Positions 53,215 to 61,390 are shown, counted from the first letter of the stretch. The stretch is DNA of 64,000 nt from Candidatus Gastranaerophilales bacterium (GCA_900548405.1 UNSJ01000003.1:6603-70602), one strand, 5' to 3'. Made by a program: numbers and translations. The notes: generated from the letters alone by a model not told the origin.

Positions 53215-53577
53215 TTAAGGATTATTTTTCATTGTTTCCTGCAGAACTTTATCCGCATCTTCCTTTGAAAATCTTTTTAGGTATTTAATTATTGAGCTGA
53301 ATGACGTACTTTCTTTTATTAACACTTCATTTAAACCGGCTTCAGGATTTATTGCAGATAATTTATATCTGAACGGTGAATGTTTTGTTCTCGGGTATTC
53401 TTCGCAATATAAATGTACGGTGTCAGCTCCAAAACTGTTAAACTTTTTGACCATATCTTTAGCTGCAGTCGATCCGATTGTTGCATTAAGATCAGGAACC
53501 AGACTTTTTATGTTCATTTTGAAAGACGGATAGTTTTGTTGTGCATTAGGTTGATTTAAGTTTAAGTTTACTTTCAT
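53215..53577 (-). CDS. Hypothetical protein
   Basis: The 120-residue product begins MKVNLNLNQPNAQQNYPSFK. Its middle, KKFNSFGADTVHLYCEEYPR then TKHSPFRYKLSAINPEAG, is beta-prone, and the tail is a Lys-rich helix. GAGG precedes the ATG. No signal peptide or membrane segment is present. The short start with a phenylalanine-lysine near residue 19 recalls other small proteins I associate with this lineage, but I do not know the family. It stands between a prepilin leader and the gene at 53737, transcribed toward the prepilin. Confidence 0.65.
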   Translation of the reverse strand: MKVNLNLNQPNAQQNYPSFKMNIKSLVPDLNATIGSTAAKDMVKKFNSFGADTVHLYCEEYPRTKHSPFRYKLSAINPEAGLNEVLIKESTSFSSIIKYLKRFSKEDADKVLQETMKNNP

Positions 53578-53736
53578 AGTATGTTTCCTCTATAATCTTA
53601 CACTCATACAAAATCTTGTAAATACAAATTTTTGATATTACAGTTTGCAAGCTTTAAACTTTTGTAACAAAAAGTCAATTTTTAATTAATGAAAACGTTT
53701 TATATAATACAGGGGATTTTAATTAAGGGGATTACT

Positions 53737-54264
53737 ATGGCACAACCACTAAAACCGATTGGCAGTTATACAACTTCGACATATCAGTCATTTGACGGTT
53801 CAAACTTTACTTTAACAGGGCTTGAAGAAAAGTTCAAAGGAGAAAAAGGCTACGTTTCAACATTCATTGGAGGCGCTACAAACTTTAAAGATGATGCAAT
53901 GCTTGTATTGGATTTAAAAGGCGGAAGAAACTATGACGACAAGGGAATATTTAACCAAAATCTGCGTGTCAGAACAAAATTAGGAAAAGAATCAGAATCT
54001 GTTCAGCTTAGATACTCGCCGCTTTCAATTGATTATCCTGTAAGCAAAAACACAAGCCTGTATCTGAATCCCCATTATTCAGGCCAAATGGATTTCAGAA
54101 ACGATAAATGGAAAAACAGTATCGGGGCATTTGGTGGAGTTACACAAAAATTAAACGATAAAACTTCGTTATCTGTGGAAGTCCAAAGATATAATCTGCA
54201 AGACATAAAAAATAACAGCGCAAAAAACTGGAGTTTAAACGCAATTTTATCATATAAATTTTAA
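53737..54264 (+). CDS. Outer-membrane beta-barrel-like protein without signal peptide
   Basis: The 175-residue product (MAQPLKPIGSYTTSTYQSFD) is almost entirely alternating polar/hydrophobic beta-strand text, for example SESVQLRYSPLSIDYPV and SLYLNPHYSGQMDF. It ends WSLNAILSYKF; a terminal aromatic residue is typical of outer-membrane barrels. No signal peptide is visible from this ATG, which has a strong AAGGGG site seven bases up. A start at 53689 adds MKTFYIIQGILIKGIT, a short hydrophobic stretch that is a poor signal. Either it is a barrel with a missing signal or a cytoplasmic beta protein. Confidence 0.65.
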   Translation: MAQPLKPIGSYTTSTYQSFDGSNFTLTGLEEKFKGEKGYVSTFIGGATNFKDDAMLVLDLKGGRNYDDKGIFNQNLRVRTKLGKESESVQLRYSPLSIDYPVSKNTSLYLNPHYSGQMDFRNDKWKNSIGAFGGVTQKLNDKTSLSVEVQRYNLQDIKNNSAKNWSLNAILSYKF

Positions 54265-55043
54265 TTTAGTATTTCGTGTTGAAAAGCCCACGCTGAATGA
54301 TTGTGAATACTTTCAAATGCCTCACATTCAACTTCAAACTCATTAATGACAGGATGATTACGAAGTTTTACAACAACATCACGCAATACATCTTCAACGA
54401 ACTTCGGATTATCCCAGGCTTTTTCAGTTACATACTTTTCATCTTCACGTTTTAAAAGCGGATAAACAGGACAAGAAGCACAAGATTCAATCAGTTCAAT
54501 TAAATCCTCAAGCCATACCTGCTCGCTTTCATCATAAGATATTTTAACCTTGATAAGAGCACGCTGATTATGAGCTCCGTTTTCTGAAATTTCTTTTGAA
54601 CAAGGGCATAAAGTCGTAACAGGAACTTCAACACCAAGAATGAATTTATAATTTCCTTCTTCAATTCTTCCCTCAAAAGTACAATGATAGCTCATAGGGG
54701 CAACCATTTCTTTAACAGGCGACTTTTTATTAATAAAATATGTAAATTTGAATTCCAGCTCTCCGCTTTGTGCATCAAGGTTATTTATAATCTTTTCAAG
54801 ACAGCCTTTAATATCAACTCCCAAAAGATTTTTATGCTGCCATTCTGTTAAAACTTCTACAAATCTTGACATGTGTGTGCCTTTATAGTCTCTGGGCAGC
54901 GAAACATTAACTCGAGCCTTTGCACATACAATCTGATTTGAACTGTTTTTTCTCTGTATTGTTAACGGAAGTTCAAGATGTTTAATCCCGACTTTTTGTA
55001 TATCTACATTTCTGTTATCTTTTAAATTTTGAATATCTTTCAT
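54261..55043 (-). CDS. folE2: GTP cyclohydrolase FolE2 (type IB)
   Basis: FolE2 makes 7,8-dihydroneopterin triphosphate from GTP, the entry to folate and to queuosine precursors. The 260-residue product has GIKHLELPLTIQR near the start, HMSRFVEVL, MSYHCTFEG, VEVPVTTLCPCSKEISENGA with the catalytic Cys near residue 148, HNQRALIKVK and FVEDVLRDVV, then NHSAWAF at the end. This matches the zinc-flexible IB type, not FolE. It overlaps the convergent gene's stop by four bases. A hairpin with a T-run lies just upstream of the ATG. Confidence 0.95.
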   Translation of the reverse strand: MKDIQNLKDNRNVDIQKVGIKHLELPLTIQRKNSSNQIVCAKARVNVSLPRDYKGTHMSRFVEVLTEWQHKNLLGVDIKGCLEKIINNLDAQSGELEFKFTYFINKKSPVKEMVAPMSYHCTFEGRIEEGNYKFILGVEVPVTTLCPCSKEISENGAHNQRALIKVKISYDESEQVWLEDLIELIESCASCPVYPLLKREDEKYVTEKAWDNPKFVEDVLRDVVVKLRNHPVINEFEVECEAFESIHNHSAWAFQHEILN

Positions 55044-55050
55044 AAAACAA

Positions 55051-55098
55051 TTTTATCATAAAAAAACAAGACCTTGATATTTGTATTCAAGGCCTATC
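55051..55098 (-). terminator. Hairpin with T-run before folE2
   Basis: On the minus strand GGCCTTGA pairs with TCAAGGTC and is followed by TTGTTTTTTT, just 10-20 bases before the folE2 ATG. It ends upstream transcripts or attenuates folE2. Confidence 0.65.
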
Positions 55099-55107
55099 CG
55101 TTTAAAT

Positions 55108-55153
55108 AAGAAGAGAGAGCTTTATATTTATATAAAGTACTCTCTCTTTAAAA
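55108..55153. terminator. Long hairpin after the thioredoxin-like gene
   Basis: AGAGAGAG and CTCTCTCT with an inner TTTATA/TATAAA stem form a long hairpin, followed by TTTAAAAAA on the plus strand. It lies downstream of the minus-strand gene at 55194. Confidence 0.6.
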
Positions 55154-55193
55154 AATTGCTATTTTTATATTGTTTTTTTAAGAAATATTAACA

Positions 55194-55673
55194 TTAATTT
55201 TCAGACTCGTTTGTAGCCTTGTCTAAAATGCCTCTAATTCTCAGATATCTGTCTAACTCAACTCTAAACTTTCCTAAATCCTGATATATACTGTTAGGAA
55301 TTAAAACCCTGTTATCATACTTAGGGTCAAGAATATAAACTGTCGGATAGCCTGATAAGTACATATTGTTTGCAAGCTGTATATACTGTTTATTTTCAAC
55401 ATTTATCATTACAAAGTTATATTTGTCTTTGTATAAGCCGCTCAAAATTTTAAATTTCGGCATAAACTTCATACAATAAGAACACCAATCAGCATAAAAC
55501 AAAGCTACCATAGGTTTTTCAGATGCGCTTACAGCATCTTCATAAGTAATACCGATTTTATAATCAGAAGGGTGCTTTGGCGCATTTATATTCATTGATA
55601 CAGCTATTCCCACAAGTGAAGAACAAGCCACTGCAATCAAAACTCCCAATGTAATTAATATTTTCTTTTTCAT
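55194..55673 (-). CDS. Membrane-anchored thioredoxin-like protein
   Basis: The 159-residue product has an N-terminal signal anchor (KKKILITLGVLIAVACSSLV) and a thioredoxin fold with VALFYADWCSYCMKFMPKF near residue 60. The redox pair is CSYC, and the cis-Pro loop is SGYPTVYILD near 110. It probably acts outside the cytoplasm as a thiol oxidoreductase or reductant. ATG 55673 follows GGAGG by five bases; a start four codons up is less likely. The CSYC motif is like DsbD-gamma or SoxW-type proteins; the partner is unknown. Confidence 0.87.
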   Translation of the reverse strand: MKKKILITLGVLIAVACSSLVGIAVSMNINAPKHPSDYKIGITYEDAVSASEKPMVALFYADWCSYCMKFMPKFKILSGLYKDKYNFVMINVENKQYIQLANNMYLSGYPTVYILDPKYDNRVLIPNSIYQDLGKFRVELDRYLRIRGILDKATNESEN

Positions 55674-55751
55674 AATATCCTCCACACCTTGATTATACTA
55701 TAAACTTAAGATATTACAAATAAATATTATTAACATAACGTAACATTAGAC

Positions 55752-55780
55752 TTGAAAAAGTATATATCATAGTATATACT
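55752..55780 (+). promoter_or_regulatory. Promoter of the sigma factor gene with GTATATA repeats
   Basis: TTGAAA (55752-55757), 17 bases, TATACT (55775-55780). GTATATA occurs three times at 55760, 55772 and 55783, spaced 12 and 11 bases, and AGTATATACT is a palindrome over the -10 box. Confidence 0.65.
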
Positions 55781-55873
55781 AAGTATATATATGCGTGCAA
55801 TAATATTACCCCGCAACGTGTAAATGGCAGTAATCTTGTGTTCAATTAAAGAAAGAAGGAGTTTAAAAGAGGT

Positions 55874-56788
55874 ATGAAAAAAAATTCGCCTATCAAAATG
55901 AAAACTACCAAACAGTTTTCAAATCCGGCAAAAAACGAAGTTTTAGACGGCTCTGATGATAGCGTACTCTCAAATTACATCAGAGAAATTTCTGATTATC
56001 GTTCTCTAACACCTGCCGAAGAAAAAGAGACAGCTAAAAAAGCTAAAGAAGGTGATGAAGAAGCAAAAAACAAGCTTATTAAAGCAAATTTAAAACTTGT
56101 AATCACAATTGCAAAAAAGGCAATTCACATGTCTAATCTTCCAATGATTGATTTAATTCAGGAAGGTAATTTAGGACTAATGGTTGCAGCTGAAAAATTT
56201 AATTACAAATTGGGTTACAAGTTTGCGACTTATGCAAGCTGGTGGATTAAACAGTCAATGTTCAAAGCTATTTCGGAGCAGTCACATTGCATGAAAATTC
56301 CTGTATATATTCAGGAAACATTGTCTAAGTTTTCCAAAATTAAACGTGAAATGGAACGTGAAAACAATTCTCAAGTAAACGCACACGATGTTGCAAAAAA
56401 AATGAATATTGCACCTGACAAAATTGATACTTTCTTAAATGCTTATTCTAAAACAATTTCTATTGAAAGCGGACTTGAAAACAGCGACGGAAAAGAAATT
56501 AATGTTGCTGATATCATTGAAGATGAAAAAGCTTCCGCAACAAATGAAGTTGAATTTGAGAACTTAAGAAACGACATTTTAAATGTGATTTCTACTTTAA
56601 AAGAACGTGAGCAGGAAGTCGTAAAATTAAGATACGGTCTTGAAAATGATGTAAAGTTAACCCTTGAAGAAATCGGAAACATTTACGGCGTAACAAAAGA
56701 GTGCATCCGTCAAACAGAATTGAGAGCGTTGAAAAAAATGAGATTTTCAACAATCGGACAAGAAGTTTTAACAAGTTATGTTGATTAA
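55874..56788 (+). CDS. Group 2-like sigma-70 factor
   Basis: The 304-residue product has region 1.2 (SVLSNYIREISDYRSLTPAE) and region 2 with LVITIAKKAIHMSNLPMIDL, IQEGNLGLMVAAEKFNYKLG and FATYASWWIKQSMFKAI. Regions 3 and 4 follow, with REQEVVKLRYGLENDVKLTL, EEIGNIYGVTKECIRQTELR and ALKKMR. It is RpoD-like but lacks region 1.1 and the non-conserved insert, so it is likely a non-essential group 2 factor. AAGGAG lies 14 bases before the ATG and GAGGT just before it. It has its own promoter and terminator. Confidence 0.9.
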   Translation: MKKNSPIKMKTTKQFSNPAKNEVLDGSDDSVLSNYIREISDYRSLTPAEEKETAKKAKEGDEEAKNKLIKANLKLVITIAKKAIHMSNLPMIDLIQEGNLGLMVAAEKFNYKLGYKFATYASWWIKQSMFKAISEQSHCMKIPVYIQETLSKFSKIKREMERENNSQVNAHDVAKKMNIAPDKIDTFLNAYSKTISIESGLENSDGKEINVADIIEDEKASATNEVEFENLRNDILNVISTLKEREQEVVKLRYGLENDVKLTLEEIGNIYGVTKECIRQTELRALKKMRFSTIGQEVLTSYVD

Positions 56789-56821
56789 TTATTTCTCGTG
56801 TTTATTTAATCTGAAATTTGA

Positions 56822-56856
56822 AAAGGTCATTGATAAATCAATGACCTTTATTTTTT
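56822..56856. terminator. Terminator of sigma gene and of convergent prepilin
   Basis: AAAGGTCATTGAT and ATCAATGACCTTT form a 13-base stem followed by ATTTTTTT on the plus strand. Confidence 0.9.
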
Positions 56857-57605
56857 TAATATTTATATTTTATCTGCCAGCCGTCTGACTGGATTAAACG
56901 TCCGCAATACTTGCCATCGGTTTCACATCCATCTATTAATTCTTCTCTGGTTAGGTCATCAGAAATATAAATATTATTTTTTATATATCCTGACCCCAAA
57001 AAGTGCAAGCTTGCATTGTTAGTCAAAGGAAGCTCAGCAACAAATACATCTTTACCTGCAATATTATTACCTTTAGGTCCGTCAATATCTATTACAAACA
57101 TTATGCCGGCAATATAATTCTTAACTTCTCCGTCATCTCCTGTCCTTTTAATAACAGTATTATTTACAAAAATATATGTCCCGTCCTGTAATCTTATTGT
57201 TTGCTTTTCAGCATCATTCTTCATCATACGTGTACCGTTTCGATACTTCACCTCTGTTTTATAACCCAAATCAGTAGGTGTCATACTGTCATCATAAGAA
57301 TAACCGTCAGCCAAATAAGGAAGTACAAATTTTTTAATAAAAGTATTTACCACAGCTTTACTACTTTCTGGATTATATTCTCCGTTGCTGCTGCTTGCCA
57401 AATCCCAATTAATTACATCACCAAAATCAACCTGCGCACGGACAAAAACATTGCTTAAAATATTATAACTTCTTTTTAGCTTTGTTACAGCCACATTCTT
57501 TTTATGGTTTGCGATTAACACAGGCATTGTCATCGCTGCAACTACGCCAATTATGCCAAGTGTAATTAATACCTCTGCTAGAGTAAATGCTCTCATTCCT
57601 TTCAT
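56856..57605 (-). CDS. Prepilin-like protein with own promoter and an upstream G10 leader
   Basis: From ATG 57605 the 249-residue product begins MKGMRAFTLAEVLITLGIIG and contains MFVIDIDGPKGNNIAGKDVF and the end CGRLIQSDGWQIKYKY. GAGG lies five bases before the ATG. A second start, ATG 57802 with AAAGGAGC, encodes a 29-codon leader (MRKFSKKAATSIVENQTELQ...) and then ten G. The leader stops at TAA four codons after the run. Eleven G would join it in frame to the pilin through 37 linker codons. The 95 bases upstream of the pilin match those of the gene at 49637. Confidence 0.88.
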   Translation of the reverse strand: MKGMRAFTLAEVLITLGIIGVVAAMTMPVLIANHKKNVAVTKLKRSYNILSNVFVRAQVDFGDVINWDLASSSNGEYNPESSKAVVNTFIKKFVLPYLADGYSYDDSMTPTDLGYKTEVKYRNGTRMMKNDAEKQTIRLQDGTYIFVNNTVIKRTGDDGEVKNYIAGIMFVIDIDGPKGNNIAGKDVFVAELPLTNNASLHFLGSGYIKNNIYISDDLTREELIDGCETDGKYCGRLIQSDGWQIKYKY

Positions 57606-57641
57606 AAAAACCTCATTATAATTGTGATGTGTTATATCACC

Positions 57642-57669
57642 ATTATAACAGATTTTATACTTTTTACAA
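57642..57669 (-). promoter_or_regulatory. Internal promoter of prepilin at 57605
   Basis: On the minus strand TTGTAA (57664-57669), 16 bases, TATAAT (57642-57647), with the inverted repeat GTGAT-N7-ATCAC over the expected start site. Confidence 0.7.
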
Positions 57670-57705
57670 CCCCTTAAAAACGCCTGAACGGAGCTTAAAA
57701 GTCTG

Positions 57706-57715
57706 CCCCCCCCCC
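57706..57715 (-). repeat. G10 homopolymer in prepilin leader (copy e)
   Basis: Ten G after the 29-codon leader ending GSSGYVC, followed by CAGACTTTTAAGCTCC. Eleven G would open the frame. Confidence 0.95.
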
Positions 57716-57912
57716 GCAAACGTAGCCGCTTGACCCGTCAAATTGAAGCTCGGTCTGATTTTCTACAATTGACGTAGCAGCTTTTTTACTAAATTTTCTC
57801 ATAAATGCTCCTTTCATAATTTATATTATAATTATAAACGATTTTTGAACTTTTTCAACTTATTCATATAAACAGATGTGTACTTTTATATAAAAATCAT
57901 TATTATAAGAGT

Positions 57913-58452
57913 ATGAAGAAATTTCTTACATTATTATTTGCAATAATTATTTCGGCAGGCAATTTTGCTTTAGCCGACGGAGATTTATGGGATAATTTCG
58001 GTGATCCGAACGTATACGGACAAAAACCTGTTAGCGATAAAGAATTTGAACAGGCAATCGAATCCAAAAAAGGGAAGAAAAAGAAAGATAAAAATATACC
58101 TAAGGGAGAAAGTTTCCAGCAGAGTAATGAAACAAATGCTATATTAAACAGCGCATCTGAACTTCCTGTGCTTCTTATTCCGCTTACACTTGAAAATATT
58201 GACCACTCTAAAATTCCTGTCGGTCATTATCAGGTTGAAGGCAAAAAAGAAAACGGACAAGTTTATTTAAAACTTTATCAGTCTCACGATGTAATTGCGC
58301 AAATTCCTGCCGTAGAAACTAATGACGATTTTGACGAACCTACAATCAGCTTTGTAAAATTGTTACCTCATGGCGAAAATCATGTTCAAATAATATACGG
58401 ATGCACAACTTTTAATGCATATTCAATTATTGATGTAGCAAATGAAGATTAA
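57913..58452 (+). CDS. Secreted protein of unknown function
   Basis: The 179-residue product has a clear signal peptide (MKKFLTLLFAIIISAGNFAL, cut likely after ALA near residue 22). A Lys-rich segment (ESKKGKKKKDKNIPKGE) and a beta-rich C-terminal part (IPVGHYQVEGKKENGQVYLK, VQIIYGCTTFNAYSIID) follow. The location is probably periplasmic or outer membrane. TATTAT ends six bases before the ATG and no Shine-Dalgarno is seen, so it may be leaderless. It overlaps the convergent prepilin's stop by four bases. Family not recognised. Confidence 0.75.
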   Translation: MKKFLTLLFAIIISAGNFALADGDLWDNFGDPNVYGQKPVSDKEFEQAIESKKGKKKKDKNIPKGESFQQSNETNAILNSASELPVLLIPLTLENIDHSKIPVGHYQVEGKKENGQVYLKLYQSHDVIAQIPAVETNDDFDEPTISFVKLLPHGENHVQIIYGCTTFNAYSIIDVANED

Positions 58453-59249
58453 TAATCCATTTTCCATCCGTTTTCTATTAAACGTGCAGCACAGCCCAGC
58501 CCCGAACTTGTTTTTCTTGGAGTATCGCAATAATCTTTATTATTACGCCAGTTGCAGGTTGTAGTACCGGAATCCGATAATGACCACTGCTCTCCATACA
58601 TCGGAACAAGAAGCCCCATTTCATTCAGTAAAAAGTAAAAAACATCTCTGCCAAATTGATTCGGTGATTTTAAACCATTAACATCAATTAAAACAAATGC
58701 ACAATTATAATCAAAATTTGCAATCTTAGTTTTTTTTACAGGAGTACAATAAGTATCTTGAAGCCCAATTATAGCGCCACTTTTCAAAACAAATATACTA
58801 TAATCCTTCAGCCCCTTTGCTGCATACCCCTCCCCGAGATTTTTATATTTTAACAAGTTTCCATCTTTATCTCTTGGCATACATTCAGGGTTCGAAGGAC
58901 AAGCAGATACTATTTCAAAGTTCTTTTTTACTTCACTCTCAAAATAATCAGGATTCATAAACTCTTGAATGCCTCCGCAATTCAAATCAGTGCATTCAAT
59001 ATCAGCCATACGTTTTCTAAAGCCCTGTTCAATAGTACTCACAGCCTTTTTCAGTTGTGTTACATACTCCTGTTTTTTGTAATTTGCAATTAAGGATGGC
59101 ATAGTTAATGCAGCAACAATACCGATAATCCCAAGAGTAATAAGAACTTCAGCAAGAGTAAATGCTCTTTTATTCACCATATTTAAATCATCAACCTGCA
59201 GAGTTGTTTCATCAAAAGTTAAATAAGTCTTTAAAAATTCAGACCTCAT
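58449..59249 (-). CDS. Prepilin-like protein with extended leader
   Basis: From ATG 59249 the product has 266 residues with a 29-residue leader before RAFTLAEVLITLGIIGIV. A shorter start (MVNKRAFTL) lies at 59180. The long start is favoured because TTGAAA-17-TAAAAT places the start site at or next to ATG 59249 without a Shine-Dalgarno. The globular part has many cysteines (CTDLNCGG, CPSNPECMP), LIDVNGLKSPNQFGRDVFYF and the end AARLIENGWKMDY. No G run is present. It is divergent from deoB, 88 bases apart. Confidence 0.88.
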   Translation of the reverse strand: MRSEFLKTYLTFDETTLQVDDLNMVNKRAFTLAEVLITLGIIGIVAALTMPSLIANYKKQEYVTQLKKAVSTIEQGFRKRMADIECTDLNCGGIQEFMNPDYFESEVKKNFEIVSACPSNPECMPRDKDGNLLKYKNLGEGYAAKGLKDYSIFVLKSGAIIGLQDTYCTPVKKTKIANFDYNCAFVLIDVNGLKSPNQFGRDVFYFLLNEMGLLVPMYGEQWSLSDSGTTTCNWRNNKDYCDTPRKTSSGLGCAARLIENGWKMDY

Positions 59250-59255
59250 TTATCT

Positions 59256-59284
59256 ATTTTAGCATTTTTAACTTTATTTTTCAA
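59256..59284 (-). promoter_or_regulatory. Promoter of prepilin at 59249, leaderless
   Basis: On the minus strand TTGAAA (59279-59284), exactly 17 bases, TAAAAT (59256-59261), then six bases and ATG 59249. Confidence 0.75.
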
Positions 59285-59337
59285 GGCATTTTGTGCTAAA
59301 ATGAAATTATAATTAACTTATGAAAAGGGGTAAGAAT

Positions 59338-60513
59338 TTGAAAAGAGTAATTTGTATGGTAATTGATTCTATGGGAATAGGTGCAATGCCTGATTGCCGC
59401 GAGTTTAATGATACCGAAAAATGTAATACTTTAAGAAATGTTTGCGAATTTAATAAGGGTTTAAATGTTCCAAATATGCAAAAAATGGGTTTAGGTAACA
59501 TTCAGGAGTTCAAAGGAATTGAAAAAACTGAAACCCCAATAGCTGATTATGGAACAATGCAGGAAAAATCAAAAGGAAAAGATACAACAACAGGTCATTG
59601 GGAAATGGCAGGTATAGTATCAGAAAAACCGTTTGCAACATTTCCTGACGGTTTTCCCGATGAATTAATACAAGAATTTATCGAAGAAACTAACTGCGGC
59701 GGTGTACTTGCAAATTGTCCGGCATCAGGAACTGCAATAATTGAAAAGTTAAATGATGAACATCATTCAACAAAATTTCCTATTGTATATACAAGTGCAG
59801 ACAGTGTTTATCAAATCGCAGTTGATACAGACTTGATACCGCTTGAAACACTATATGAATGGTGTGAAAAAGCAAGAGAAATTCTTGACAATGGAAACTG
59901 GAATGTATCTAGAGTAATTGCAAGACCATATAAAATTATTGACGGTAAGCCTGTAAGAATTTCAAAAGACAGAAGGGATTATTCAATGAAACCTTCTCAT
60001 ACCGTACTTGATGATGTAAAAAATTCAGGCGGACGTGTTATCGGTATTGGTAAAATTGAAGATATTTTTTCAAAATCGGGGATTACACACGCAATTCATA
60101 CAGGCTCCAATAAAGAAGGGCTGGAACTGACATTAAAAGCAGTTAAAAATGAGCTCGATTTGGAAAAAATTGCATACAGTGATTATAAAAACGGCAAAAA
60201 CGGAGATTTTATTTTTACAAATCTTGTTGACACGGATATGCTTTTCGGTCACAGAAATGATGCTGAAGGATACGGAAAAGCTATCGAAGAAATTGATACT
60301 TACGTAGATGATATTATGGACAATATGTCAGATAATGATTTACTTATAATTACTGCTGATCACGGATGCGACCCGACAGTAGAGGGAACTGACCACACGC
60401 GAGAATATGTACCTGTCCTTGTATACAGCAAATATAATCATGGCAAAGATTTAGGTCTTATAAACGGTTTTGATTATATAGCAAAGCTTGTTAAAGATTG
60501 GTTAAATTTATAG
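59338..60513 (+). CDS. deoB: Phosphopentomutase
   Basis: DeoB interconverts ribose (or deoxyribose) 1- and 5-phosphate in nucleoside salvage and belongs to the alkaline phosphatase superfamily. The 391-residue product has MKRVICMVIDSMGIGAMPDC with the first metal Asp, KGKDTTTGHWEMAG with the phosphorylated Thr near residue 90, and DTDMLFGHRNDAEGY. The metal site ITADHGCDPTVEGTDHTREY lies near 345. TTG 59338 gives the usual family start and has AAGGGG upstream. ATG 59320, six bases after a TATAAT box, is an alternative leaderless start. Confidence 0.94.
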   Translation: MKRVICMVIDSMGIGAMPDCREFNDTEKCNTLRNVCEFNKGLNVPNMQKMGLGNIQEFKGIEKTETPIADYGTMQEKSKGKDTTTGHWEMAGIVSEKPFATFPDGFPDELIQEFIEETNCGGVLANCPASGTAIIEKLNDEHHSTKFPIVYTSADSVYQIAVDTDLIPLETLYEWCEKAREILDNGNWNVSRVIARPYKIIDGKPVRISKDRRDYSMKPSHTVLDDVKNSGGRVIGIGKIEDIFSKSGITHAIHTGSNKEGLELTLKAVKNELDLEKIAYSDYKNGKNGDFIFTNLVDTDMLFGHRNDAEGYGKAIEEIDTYVDDIMDNMSDNDLLIITADHGCDPTVEGTDHTREYVPVLVYSKYNHGKDLGLINGFDYIAKLVKDWLNL

Positions 60514-60534
60514 TCAGGTTACCGATTTTTTCAA

Positions 60535-60563
60535 TTGAAATTTAAAATTTTTTATATTATAAT
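60535..60563 (+). promoter_or_regulatory. Promoter of ferredoxin gene
   Basis: TTGAAA (60535-60540), exactly 17 bases, TATAAT (60558-60563). The start site should fall near 60570. Confidence 0.8.
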
Positions 60564-60568
60564 AACAT

Positions 60569-60584
60569 TGTGAATTTTTTCACA
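60569..60584. promoter_or_regulatory. CRP/FNR-type operator over the ferredoxin start site
   Basis: TGTGA-N6-TCACA, a perfect match to the CRP-type consensus half-sites. It lies five bases after the -10 box, at about +1 to +15, a position expected for repression. Confidence 0.65.
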
Positions 60585-60612
60585 TTGTATAAAACATAAG
60601 GAGAAAGTAGAA

Positions 60613-60789
60613 ATGACAGTAAAAATCGAAGAAGGATGCATTGCATGCGGCGCTTGTGAATCAATTTGTGACGCTGTATTCAAAGTAGAAGACGTAGCAA
60701 CAGTAAATGAATCTGCAGTAGCTGATAATATTGATTGTGTTAAAGAAGCAGCAGATGCTTGTCCTGTTGGCGTAATCGTTGTTGAATAA
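60613..60789 (+). CDS. Small 4Fe-4S ferredoxin
   Basis: The 58-residue product reads MTVKIEEGCIACGACESICD and ends DACPVGVIVVE. Cys 9, 12 and 15 (CxxCxxC) with the later Cys of DACPVG bind one 4Fe-4S cluster. Cys 19 and the Cys of NIDCVKEA have no cluster role in a one-cluster ferredoxin and may form a disulfide, as known in Desulfovibrio-type proteins. AAGGAGAAAG lies upstream of the ATG. It has its own promoter, operator and terminator, so it is a single-gene unit. The electron partner is unknown. Confidence 0.92.
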   Translation: MTVKIEEGCIACGACESICDAVFKVEDVATVNESAVADNIDCVKEAADACPVGVIVVE

Positions 60790-60815
60790 TCGAAATTGCT
60801 TTAAATAAGTAAAAA

Positions 60816-60847
60816 ATAACCTGAGAAAATTCTCAGGTTATTTTTTT
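60816..60847 (+). terminator. Terminator of ferredoxin gene
   Basis: AATAACCTGAGAA and TTCTCAGGTTATT form a long stem followed by TTTTTT. Confidence 0.92.
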
Positions 60848-60851
60848 ATTG

Positions 60852-61346
60852 TTATTTTCTATATTCACACACAAAAACTATTTTTTGGTTTCTTATATCA
60901 ACATTAGGATCTTGTCCTATCTCTTTAACGTTTCCCGCAGAATCTACAAAACCTTCAATTGAACAAACGTATTTATCGGAAATTCCGGCAGATGAAGATT
61001 TTTCTGCTACATCAGAAATACGTCGCTCTACATCATAAAATTTTGAACTGAACTTATTTTCTATTTGTTCTAAATCTGATTTTGAAACATAATCACTGCC
61101 AGATTCAGAACGATAACTTTCTTCAATACGTCTTCTTTCTTCATAGTTATCTCTGCCGCTGTCATATCTTCCATTACTATCATCTTTGTCTTCATATTTT
61201 GAGCGATTGTCAGAATTTGGCGACGGATTCCCGTTTTTCTTGTATTTATCAGCCATCATAGGAGCACTAATAATCATAACAATTCCCAAAATTATTATCA
61301 AAACAATTACGTAACCCAATGCAGACATTGCAAATTTTTTATTCAT
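60852..61346 (-). CDS. Single-span membrane protein of unknown function
   Basis: The 164-residue product has one N-terminal helix (LGYVIVLIIILGIVMIISAP near residues 10-29). A long charged disordered region follows (Asp, Ser, Arg-rich, for example SRGRYDSGRDNY-like text), then a helical part (DLEQIENKFSSKFYDVERRI) and a short C-terminal domain with two cysteines (KYVCSIEGFVDSAG and QKIVFVCEYRK). The start MNKKFAMSALGY resembles a pilin or minor-pilin-like leader but lacks FTLAE. AGGAAT precedes the ATG. Function unknown. Confidence 0.68.
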   Translation of the reverse strand: MNKKFAMSALGYVIVLIIILGIVMIISAPMMADKYKKNGNPSPNSDNRSKYEDKDDSNGRYDSGRDNYEERRRIEESYRSESGSDYVSKSDLEQIENKFSSKFYDVERRISDVAEKSSSAGISDKYVCSIEGFVDSAGNVKEIGQDPNVDIRNQKIVFVCEYRK

Positions 61347-61390
61347 ATAAAATTCCTATATTTATCTCGTATAGAATTATAGCATAAAAT

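Larger units (their letters stand above)
57621..57715 (-). repeat. 95-bp conserved upstream block, copy 2
   Basis: Nearly identical to 50321-50415: GTGAT-N7-ATCAC, TATAAT and TTGTAA boxes, in-frame linker and G10 run. The DNA on both sides differs. Confidence 0.85.
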
